NCBI GenBank assembly: GCA_044226395.1
Contig: JBGAHD010000002.1
Coordinates: forward strand, 682,001-746,000
Direction: 5' to 3'
DNA length: 64,000 bases
Source of the DNA: JBGAHD01 sp044226395
GTDB taxonomy: Bacteria > Pseudomonadota > Gammaproteobacteria > Xanthomonadales > Ahniellaceae
The notes under the pieces are model-generated. The model worked only from the letters and a program-made list of their open reading frames with translations. It searched no databases and was not told the origin of the DNA. The position numbers were made by a program, and so were the translations under genes. This document shows positions 42,622 through 49,183 of the stretch, piece by piece (position 1 is the stretch's first letter; each line of letters begins with the position of its first letter).

Positions 42622-44169
42622 ATGACTCAATCCGCGCTGCTCGACTCCGCCACGGCATCGACCGGGGCGACCGCGACCCGCTGCCTCAACGAGGCGGGCG
42701 GCACGGCGTATCGACTGTCGCCGAAGCACGCGCTGGCGCAGTTGGCCGTGACCGGTTGCGTGACGCGCACGTTTTACACCGACGCGCGCGTGCAACTCGA
42801 TCAAGTGCTCGACGCCTGCCTGTCGGTGAGCACGCGTTACGTGGCGCAGACCGCGATCTACGCGCGTCGCCACGGCCGCATGAAGGAAATGCCGGCGGTG
42901 TTGTGCGCCTATCTGGCCGCGCTCGATGGTCCGATGCTCGAGCAAGTGTTCGAGCGCGTGATCGACAACGGCCAGATGCTGCGCCACTTCGTGCGCATCG
43001 TGCGCTCGGGCGAGGCGGGTCGTCAGAGCCTGGGAACGCAGCCCAAGCGTTTGGTGCGGACGTGGTTGAACGAGGCCAGCGACGAGCAGTTGATCCAGGC
43101 CATGGTGGGCCAGAACCCGTCCTTGGCCGATGTGATCAAGATGGCGCATCCACGCGCATCGTCGCCGGCGCGCGCGGCCTTGTACGGGTACTTGATCGGC
43201 CGCGAGGTCGATGTGGCCTTGTTGCCCGAGGCGCTGCGCGCGTTCGAGCGGTTCAAGCGCGACGCCAGTGCGCCCGTGCCCGCCGTGCCGTTTTCGCTGT
43301 TGACGGGAACGCCGTTGAGTCCCTCGCATTGGCGCGCGATCGCGCGGCAGGCGAGCTGGACCACGACGCGCCTGAATTTGAATACCTTCGCGCGGCACGG
43401 GGTGTTCGAGGACCGCGATCTGGTCCAGCAGATCGCGAAGCGGTTGAGCGATCCCGCGCAGGTGCGTCAGTCGCGTGTGTTGCCGCATCAGTTGCTGGCG
43501 GCGTGCCGCGCGGCGACGGGTCTGCCCGAGTTCATCGCCGAAGCCTTGCAGGCGGCGCTCGATCGGGCGATCGAGAACGTGCCGAAGCTGTCGGGCTCGG
43601 TGGCGATCGCGGTGGATGTCTCGGGTTCGATGGCTTCGCCCGCCAGCGGCGAGCGCCACGGCGCCACGAGCAAGGTGCGGTGCGTCGACGTGGCGGCGTT
43701 GATGGCGGCGGCGATCGTCGCGCGCAACCCGCGCGCGATCGTGCTGCCCTTCGACGAGACGGTGCGGGACTGGAAGCCCGAGCGCTCGGTGCTGGCATCG
43801 ACCGAGTCGCTGGCGGCCTTGCTCGGCGGCGGCACGGCGATCAGCGCGCCGCTGCGCGCGTTGCTGGCTCAGGGTCACGCGCCGGACTTGACCATCATCG
43901 TCTCGGACAACCAGTCGTGGCAGGACTGGTCGGCCGAGGGCGACACTCAGGCGAGCCAGCACTGGCGCCGCCTGCGCGCGATCAATCCGGGCGCGCGCCT
44001 GGTGTGCGTGGACATTCAACCGTACACGCATGCCCAGGTCATCGACAGCCCGGCGGTGATGAACATCGGCGGCTTCTCGGACGATGTGTTCGTGGCCATC
44101 GATGCCTTCGCCAAGGGGCAGTTGAGCGCCTCGACCTGGGTCGAGCGGATCGAGGCCATCGCGATCTGA
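42622..44169 (+). CDS. rsr: Ro60-like TROVE-domain RNA-binding protein
   Basis: 515 residues, ATG at 42622 with GGGGA eight bases upstream. The TROVE module is seen from about residue 25 (TAYRLSPKHALAQLAVTGCVTRTFYTDARVQLDQVLDA) through helical repeats (YVAQTAIYARRHGRMKEMPAVLCAYLAALDG ... LRHFVRIVRSG ... KRLVRTWLNEASDEQLIQAMVGQNPSLADVIKMAHPRASSPARAALYGYLIG). A vWA domain follows with an intact MIDAS beginning at D332 (VAIAVDVSGSMAS). Bacterial Ro (Rsr) binds Y RNAs and misfolded RNAs and helps the 3'-5' exonuclease PNPase. It is the first gene of the RtcR-controlled unit and is followed by a 190-base non-coding gap that can fold like a Y RNA. Confidence 0.93.
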   Translation: MTQSALLDSATASTGATATRCLNEAGGTAYRLSPKHALAQLAVTGCVTRTFYTDARVQLDQVLDACLSVSTRYVAQTAIYARRHGRMKEMPAVLCAYLAALDGPMLEQVFERVIDNGQMLRHFVRIVRSGEAGRQSLGTQPKRLVRTWLNEASDEQLIQAMVGQNPSLADVIKMAHPRASSPARAALYGYLIGREVDVALLPEALRAFERFKRDASAPVPAVPFSLLTGTPLSPSHWRAIARQASWTTTRLNLNTFARHGVFEDRDLVQQIAKRLSDPAQVRQSRVLPHQLLAACRAATGLPEFIAEALQAALDRAIENVPKLSGSVAIAVDVSGSMASPASGERHGATSKVRCVDVAALMAAAIVARNPRAIVLPFDETVRDWKPERSVLASTESLAALLGGGTAISAPLRALLAQGHAPDLTIIVSDNQSWQDWSAEGDTQASQHWRRLRAINPGARLVCVDIQPYTHAQVIDSPAVMNIGGFSDDVFVAIDAFAKGQLSASTWVERIEAIAI

Positions 44170-44173
44170 ACAA

Positions 44174-44205
44174 GGCCACGCGGCGATCATCGTCGCCGCA
44201 TGGCC
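44174..44205 (+). terminator. Hairpin just after ro60
   Basis: GGCCA-C-GCGGCGA, loop TCATCG, TCGCCGC-A-TGGCC: 12 pairs with one C/A mismatch, five bases after the ro60 stop. It may be an mRNA 3' end, an RNase-processing barrier or the 5' part of the RNA that follows. No T-run. Confidence 0.55.
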
Positions 44206-44240
44206 AATACACCGCCGACGCTAGCGCGTCGGTACCATGA

Positions 44241-44350
44241 ATCATCGCCGTGGCGGGCGAAGCATCGAATGCGTCCGGGGACTACATCTCCAACGAAAGA
44301 CGTCTCCGGCAATTCCTTGTCGATGCTTCGCCGGCCATGGCCCCGGATGA
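44241..44350 (+). ncRNA. Candidate Y-like RNA between ro60 and rtcB
   Basis: The gap after ro60 can form one long stem. Bases 44256-44268 pair perfectly with 44320-44332 (GGCGAAGCATCGA / TCGATGCTTCGCC, 13 bp). Below a single G/G mismatch the stem goes on (44247-44254 with 44334-44341, one G/U), and after a bulge 44242-44246 pairs with 44346-44350. Inside, 44275-44282 pairs with 44302-44309 (CCGGGGAC / GTCTCCGG, one G/U) around a 19-base loop. A long bulged end-to-end helix with an internal domain is the architecture of Y RNAs, and bacterial Y RNAs are encoded next to ro60 (rsr). No conserved tRNA-like T-loop was found, so the class call is inference. The ends are approximate. Confidence 0.6.
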
Positions 44351-44360
44351 GTACTTGAAC

Positions 44361-45581
44361 ATGAGCACCGAAAACTATCTGCTGCACGACGACCACGGCG
44401 GCGTGCCCATCAAGGCCTGGACCCGCGGCGTGCCGATGGATGACAAGGCGCGCGAGCAGCTGCGCAATCTCTCGCGCCTGCCCGTGGTGTGGCCGCACGT
44501 GGCGGCGATGCCCGATGTGCATGTGGGCATCGGCGCGACCGTCGGTTCGGTCGTGCCCACGCGTCACGCGATCATTCCCGCGGCGGTGGGCGTGGACATC
44601 GGCTGCGGCATGATCGCGGCGCGCACCACGCTCAAGGCCACGGATCTGCCCGATGACTTGCGGGCCGTGCGCACGGCGATCGAGGTCGCGGTGCCGCACG
44701 GGCGCTCGCCTGGTCGGCGCGACAAGGGTGGCTGGGACCAGCCGCCCGCCGTGGTCGATCGCGAGTGGGCCAAGCTGGCGACGGACTTCGAGCGGATCAG
44801 CACCGACTATCCGCGGTTGCGCAACACCAACAACCGCGCGCACCTCGGCACGCTGGGCACGGGCAATCACTTCGTCGAGCTGTGCCTGGACGAGGCCGAT
44901 CGCGTGTGGATGATGCTGCACTCGGGTTCGCGTGGCGTGGGCAATGCCATCGGCACGATGTTCATCGAACTGGCGCGCGAGGACATGTTGCGTCATCGGG
45001 CCAATCTGCCTGATCGCGATCTGGCGTATTTCCAGGAAGGCTCGCGGCACTTCAAGGACTACGTGTTCGCGGTCGATTGGGCGCAACGTTTCGCGCGCGC
45101 CAATCGCGAAGTGATGATGCAACACGCGCTCGCCGCGCTGGGCAAGGTGCTGCGCAAGCGCTTTCAAGCCAGCGAGGAAGCGGTGAACTGTCATCACAAC
45201 TACGTGCAACGCGAGACGCACTTCGGCGAAGAGTTGTTCATCACGCGCAAGGGCGCGGTCAGCGCGCGCGCGGGCGAGATGGGCATCATTCCCGGTTCCA
45301 TGGGCGCGCGCAGTTTCATCGTGCGTGGCCTGGGCAATGCCGAGAGCTTCTGCTCGTGCTCGCACGGCGCGGGTCGCGTGATGAGTCGCACCGAGGCCAA
45401 GCGCCGCATCACGCTCGACGAGCACGTGGCCGCCACGGCGCACGTCGAGTGCCGCAAGGACGCGGACGTGATCGACGAATCGCCCGCGGCCTACAAGCCG
45501 ATCGAGCAGGTGATGGCGGCGCAGGCCGACCTGGTCGAGATCGTGCACACGCTGCGTCAGATCGTGTGCGTGAAGGGATGA
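44361..45581 (+). CDS. rtcB: RtcB, tRNA-splicing/RNA-repair ligase
   Basis: 406 residues from ATG 44361, matching the length of E. coli RtcB; more distal in-frame starts exist but overlap the structured RNA region. Motifs: VPIKAWTRGVP, MPDVHVGIGATVGSV, PAAVGVDIGCGMIAA (metal-binding Cys), AVPHGRSPGR, LGTLGTGNHFVELC, HSGSRGVGN, NCHHNYVQRETHFGEE and FCSCSHGAGRVMSR, where the His is guanylylated. It joins 2',3'-cyclic-phosphate or 3'-phosphate RNA ends to 5'-OH ends using GTP and Mn2+. Transcribed after ro60 under RtcR/sigma-54, and followed by a terminator before rtcA. Confidence 0.96.
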   Translation: MSTENYLLHDDHGGVPIKAWTRGVPMDDKAREQLRNLSRLPVVWPHVAAMPDVHVGIGATVGSVVPTRHAIIPAAVGVDIGCGMIAARTTLKATDLPDDLRAVRTAIEVAVPHGRSPGRRDKGGWDQPPAVVDREWAKLATDFERISTDYPRLRNTNNRAHLGTLGTGNHFVELCLDEADRVWMMLHSGSRGVGNAIGTMFIELAREDMLRHRANLPDRDLAYFQEGSRHFKDYVFAVDWAQRFARANREVMMQHALAALGKVLRKRFQASEEAVNCHHNYVQRETHFGEELFITRKGAVSARAGEMGIIPGSMGARSFIVRGLGNAESFCSCSHGAGRVMSRTEAKRRITLDEHVAATAHVECRKDADVIDESPAAYKPIEQVMAAQADLVEIVHTLRQIVCVKG

Positions 45582-45591
45582 AGGTGTTGGA

Positions 45592-45621
45592 CCCCGCGTC
45601 GCGAGACGCGGGGATTTTCTT
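45592..45621 (+). terminator. Rho-independent terminator between rtcB and rtcA
   Basis: CCCCGCGTC, loop GCGA, GACGCGGGG, then ATTTTCTTC: a perfect 9-bp GC stem with a short T-run, 10 bases after the rtcB stop. It would limit rtcA expression relative to rtcB from the same sigma-54 promoter. Confidence 0.85.
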
Positions 45622-45638
45622 CGAGACTAGAAACTGTC

Positions 45639-46694
45639 ATGGACATGATTGAATTGGACGGCGCGCAAGGCGAGGGCGGCGGTCAGATCCTGCGCACGGC
45701 GTTGAGCCTGGCGATGGGCACCGGCCGCGCGTTTCGCTTGCGCCGCATTCGCGCTGGACGCGCCAAGCCTGGCTTGATGCGTCAGCATTTGACCTGCGTG
45801 CAGGCGGCGCGGCGCGTGTGCGGCGCGCACGTCGAGGGCGACGAGATCGGCTCGACGCAATTGACCTTCACGCCCGGCGAGGTGCATGGCGGGGTGTTTT
45901 CCTTCGCCATCGGCACGGCCGGCAGCACGATGTTGGTTTTACAAACGGTATTGCCGGCCTTGTTGCTGGCGCCCGAGTCGACGCGCCTGTCACTCGAAGG
46001 CGGCACGCACGCGATGGCCGCGCCGTCGACCGATTTCATCGCGCATGCCTTTCTGCCGGTGTTGCGCGCGATGGGCGCGCGCGTCGAATTGCGCGAGCTG
46101 CGGCCCGGGTTCTTTCCGGTCGGCGGCGGTCGCGTCGAGGTCACGGTGGAGCCCGCGCGATTGCAGCCGATCGCGTTGCTCGAGCGCGGTGAATCGCTGG
46201 GCATCGATGCCGAAGTCTTGCTACACGGCTTGCCCGATCACATCGCCGAGCGCGAGCTCGCGGTGGCGCGCGAACGTTTCGATCTGCGGCCCTTCCACGT
46301 GTGTCGTCGCGACGCGGGTCGGGCCCTCGGCGCGGGCAATGCGCTGATGCTGCGCGCGCGCTTCGAGCACGTCACCGAGATCGTCACGGGTCTGGGCCAA
46401 GCGGGCGTTAGCGCCGAGCTCGTCGCTGGCGCGGCCTGCGATGAACTGGCCGCGTATCTGCACCATGGCGCGCCCGTGGGCGAGCATCTGGCCGATCAGT
46501 TGCTGCTGCCGATGTGGTTGGCCGGCGGCGGCAGTTTCGTCACCGGCCGGCCGAGTTCGCACTTGCAGACCAATGCCGACGTGTTGATGCAGTTCGGCGC
46601 GGCGCGCGTGGTCATCGCGCCCGACGAGGGCGATCCGCAGCGACGCTTTCGCGTGACCGTGAGCGAGACGCGGCGGGCCGAGCGCGCGGCGTGA
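45639..46694 (+). CDS. rtcA: RtcA, RNA 3'-terminal phosphate cyclase
   Basis: 351 residues. It opens IELDGAQGEGGGQILRTALSLAMGTGRAFRLRRIRAGRAKPGLMRQHLTCVQAA, the RTC signature. Further blocks: IGTAGSTMLVLQTVLPALL, LEGGTHAMAAPSTDFI, GRVEVTVEPAR, and ADQLLLPMWLAGGGSFVTGRPSSHLQTNADV, in which H308 aligns with the adenylylated active-site His of E. coli RtcA. It converts RNA 3'-phosphate to 2',3'-cyclic phosphate with ATP (via a His-AMP). It ends the ro60-rtcB-rtcA unit and converges with glk. Confidence 0.95.
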   Translation: MDMIELDGAQGEGGGQILRTALSLAMGTGRAFRLRRIRAGRAKPGLMRQHLTCVQAARRVCGAHVEGDEIGSTQLTFTPGEVHGGVFSFAIGTAGSTMLVLQTVLPALLLAPESTRLSLEGGTHAMAAPSTDFIAHAFLPVLRAMGARVELRELRPGFFPVGGGRVEVTVEPARLQPIALLERGESLGIDAEVLLHGLPDHIAERELAVARERFDLRPFHVCRRDAGRALGAGNALMLRARFEHVTEIVTGLGQAGVSAELVAGAACDELAAYLHHGAPVGEHLADQLLLPMWLAGGGSFVTGRPSSHLQTNADVLMQFGAARVVIAPDEGDPQRRFRVTVSETRRAERAA

Positions 46695-46717
46695 GGTCGC
46701 GCGCTTAAGCCGCGACC
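46695..46717. terminator. Hairpin overlapping the ends of rtcA and glk
   Basis: GGTCGCG / CGCGACC stem with a palindromic GCTTAAGC in the loop, spanning the glk stop codon (46705-46707), right after the rtcA stop. Suited to both convergent transcripts, but without T-run. Confidence 0.45.
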
Positions 46718-47697
46718 GGCGTTTCGCTGTCGGCGTCGATCAGGGCGCGCGCGGCGCCGAGCAAGCCCGGCGCGGGGTGGGTCAGCAGTACCACTTCGGC
46801 GCGCGCCAGGTATTCCGCGAAGCGACCCTTGGCCAGATAGCGCGCCAGGAAATCGCTGCGCTTGAAGATCTCGGGAAACCGCGGCACCAGGCCACCGGCG
46901 ATCACCACGCGACCGGCGCCATGGACGAGCGCGGCATCGCCGGTGACGGCGCCGAGGATGGCGCAGAAGCGATCGAGCGTGCGCGTGGCGTCGGCATCGC
47001 CGTGTTCGACGGCGCGCGCGACGATGTCGGCCGAGGTCAGGGGGTCGACGGCGCGGCCTTCCATCTCGGCCAGGGCTTGATGGATGCCGGCGATGCCATC
47101 GCCGCACAGCACGCGTTCGTTCGACACGCGCTCGAAGCGCGCGCCGAACCAGCGCGCGATGGCGCGATCGACGTCGTCGATCGGCGCGAAGGTGACGTGA
47201 CCGCCTTCGGTCTCGACCGCGGTCCAATGCGCGCCATGCGGCACCAGCAAGGCCATGCCCAGGCCCGTGCCCGGACCGAGCACGGTTACTGGCGGCCGCG
47301 GCGCGATGCCGGTGCGGCCGGGATGGATCACGGAATAGTCGCGCTGGATCAGCACCGGCACGGCGCGCGCCACGGCGCCGAAATCATTGAGCAGCTGCAG
47401 TGACTCGAGACCGAGCGCGCGGGCCAGATCGCCGCGACGAAAACTCCACGCGCGATTGGTCATGCTCACGTCCTCGCCGAGGATCGGGCAGGCCAGGGCC
47501 ATCGCGGCGCGGCGTGGCCGCGCGCCGGCGCCATCGAGATAGGCCTGGGCGGCATGCGCCAGCGAAGGGTAGTCCTCGCATCGCAGTTTCTGTTCGGCGA
47601 ACAGGCGCGGTCGCGGCCGCGACAACTCGGCCAGGGCGAAACGCGCGTGCGTGCCGCCGATGTCGGCGACCAGGGCGGGGCTTTGCATGTCCGTCAT
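46705..47697 (-). CDS. glk: Glucokinase
   Basis: 330 residues from ATG 47697. Family markers: LVADIGGTHARFALAEL (ATP phosphate loop), DYPSLAHAAQAYLD, MTNRAWSF, LQLLNDFGAVARAVP (catalytic Asp in N-D-F), VLGPGTGLGMALLV, VETEGGHVTFAP, ERVLCGDGIAGIHQAL and VVIAGGLVPRFPEIFKRSDF. It phosphorylates glucose with ATP. It is a monocistronic gene between the RNA-repair island and tesA. An in-frame ATG at 47688 is an alternative start. Confidence 0.94.
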   Translation of the reverse strand: MTDMQSPALVADIGGTHARFALAELSRPRPRLFAEQKLRCEDYPSLAHAAQAYLDGAGARPRRAAMALACPILGEDVSMTNRAWSFRRGDLARALGLESLQLLNDFGAVARAVPVLIQRDYSVIHPGRTGIAPRPPVTVLGPGTGLGMALLVPHGAHWTAVETEGGHVTFAPIDDVDRAIARWFGARFERVSNERVLCGDGIAGIHQALAEMEGRAVDPLTSADIVARAVEHGDADATRTLDRFCAILGAVTGDAALVHGAGRVVIAGGLVPRFPEIFKRSDFLARYLAKGRFAEYLARAEVVLLTHPAPGLLGAARALIDADSETPVAA

Positions 47698-47796
47698 CGA
47701 GCCTGGGCGCGGCGCGCCTTCCTCCACGGCTGGCGGGCGCGCGATCGGAACACCGCTCGCGCGCGGGGCGGCCATTGTATGCGAGCGCGGGCGCGC

Positions 47797-48459
47797 TTAG
47801 TCGAGCAGGGGTCGCAAGGCGGGATAGACGTGATCGAGCAATTGATTCTGCACCGCGGCGACGGGATGGAGATTGTCGGCTTGAAAGGCGTCGCGGTCGC
47901 GCGCGATCGGTTCCAGCAGAAAGGGCAGCAGCGCGGCCTGGAATTGCCCGGCCACGGCCCCATACATGGCCGCGAAGGCCTCGGTATAGTCCGGGCCATA
48001 GTTGGGCGGGATGCGCATGCCGATCAGCAGGACCTTGGCGCCGGCGTCACCGGCGGCCCGCGCCATGCGCGCGAGATTGGCCCGCGCCTGGTCCACCGGC
48101 AGGCCGCGCAGACCATCGTTCGCGCCGAGTTCGATCACCACCACCGCCGGCTTGACCCGCGCCAGTTCCGCCGCGATGCGCGCGGCGCCGCCCGCCGTGG
48201 TCTCGCCGCTGATCGAGGCATTGACCACACGCCAGCCGGGGTGCTCGCGCGTCACGCGCGTGGCGAGCAGGCTGACCCAGCCTTGATCGGCGGCCAAGCC
48301 ATAACCGGCGGCGAGCGAATCGCCCATCACCAGGATCACGCGCTCGTCGTGCGCGGCGCGCGCGGCGCCGGCGGCCACGAGCAAGACGCACGCGGCGGTC
48401 GCGTGAACCACGAACGCGCGCAGTCGCGCGAACCACTGAACGGAATGGAATGACGGCAT
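47797..48459 (-). CDS. tesA: Exported SGNH esterase / acyl-CoA thioesterase I-like, TesA
   Basis: 220 residues. The signal peptide (FARLRAFVVHATAACVLLVAAGAARA) is cleaved near residue 34. SGNH blocks: I VILVMGDSLAAGYGLAADQGW (Ser nucleophile), II ISGETTAGG (Gly), III VVVIELGANDGLRGLP (Asn) and V DNLHPVAAVQNQLLDHV (Asp/His). It hydrolyses acyl esters or thioesters in the periplasm. ATG 48459 and the ATG of ybbA (48458) lie in one CATG on opposite strands, keeping the classic divergent tesA/ybbA order. Confidence 0.93.
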   Translation of the reverse strand: MPSFHSVQWFARLRAFVVHATAACVLLVAAGAARAAHDERVILVMGDSLAAGYGLAADQGWVSLLATRVTREHPGWRVVNASISGETTAGGAARIAAELARVKPAVVVIELGANDGLRGLPVDQARANLARMARAAGDAGAKVLLIGMRIPPNYGPDYTEAFAAMYGAVAGQFQAALLPFLLEPIARDRDAFQADNLHPVAAVQNQLLDHVYPALRPLLD

Positions 48460-49183
48460 GGCGGATTCGATATCGGGCAAGGGCGAGAAATCACAAGACG
48501 CGAACGTGGCGCTGCGCGTGCAAGGCCTGGGCAAGCGCGTGCGCCTGCCCGCGTCCGAGCTGACCATTCTCGCCGATCTTAGTTTCGCCATCGCGCCCGG
48601 AGAAGCCGTGGCCTTGGTCGGCGCGTCGGGTTCGGGCAAATCGACCTTGTTGAGTCTGCTCGCGGGCCTGGATGTGCCGAGCGATGGCGAGGTCGAGCTC
48701 GCGGGTGTGGCGTTGTCGCGCCTGGACGAGGACGGCCGCGCGAAGTTGCGCGGGGGGCGCGTGGGCTTCGTATTCCAGTCGTTTCAGTTGCTGCCATCGC
48801 TGACCGCGCTCGAGAACGTGTCGCTGCCGCTGGAACTGGCCGGTCGTCGCGACGCCACGCCGATGGCGCGCGAGATCCTCGCGCGCGTGGGCCTGGCTGA
48901 TCGGCTCGATCACTATCCGCGGCAATTGTCCGGTGGCGAGCAACAACGCGTGGCCCTGGCGCGCGCCTTCGTCACGCGGCCCGAAGTGCTGTTCGCCGAC
49001 GAGCCCACGGGCAATCTCGATTCGGTCACCGGCGCGGCGATCATCGATCTGCTGTTCGAGCTCAACGCCAGCGCCGGCACGACCCTGGTGCTGGTGACGC
49101 ATGACGAGCAACTCGCGGCACGCTGCCCGCGCTTGCTGCGCTTGGCCGCGGGTCGCTTGATCGCCGACGAGCGTCGCGCATGA
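48458..49183 (+). CDS. ybbA: ABC transporter ATP-binding protein YbbA
   Basis: 241 residues. Walker A VGASGSGKSTLLSLLAGLD, Q-loop FVFQSFQLLPSLTALENVSLPLELAG, signature LSGGEQQRVALARAF, Walker B VLFADEPTGNLDS and H-loop LVTHDEQLA are all present: an MJ0796/LolD/MacB-like ATPase. It pairs with the next gene, whose ATG overlaps the stop (ATGA). Its ATG shares bases with the divergent tesA start codon. It probably powers a lipid- or envelope-related exporter or mechanotransmitter. Confidence 0.93.
   Translation: MADSISGKGEKSQDANVALRVQGLGKRVRLPASELTILADLSFAIAPGEAVALVGASGSGKSTLLSLLAGLDVPSDGEVELAGVALSRLDEDGRAKLRGGRVGFVFQSFQLLPSLTALENVSLPLELAGRRDATPMAREILARVGLADRLDHYPRQLSGGEQQRVALARAFVTRPEVLFADEPTGNLDSVTGAAIIDLLFELNASAGTTLVLVTHDEQLAARCPRLLRLAAGRLIADERRA

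Noticed and set aside
44250..44360. 37-codon N-terminal extension of RtcB
   Set aside because: The aligned RtcB length begins at 44361. The extension sequence is the structured RNA region, so coding there is improbable.
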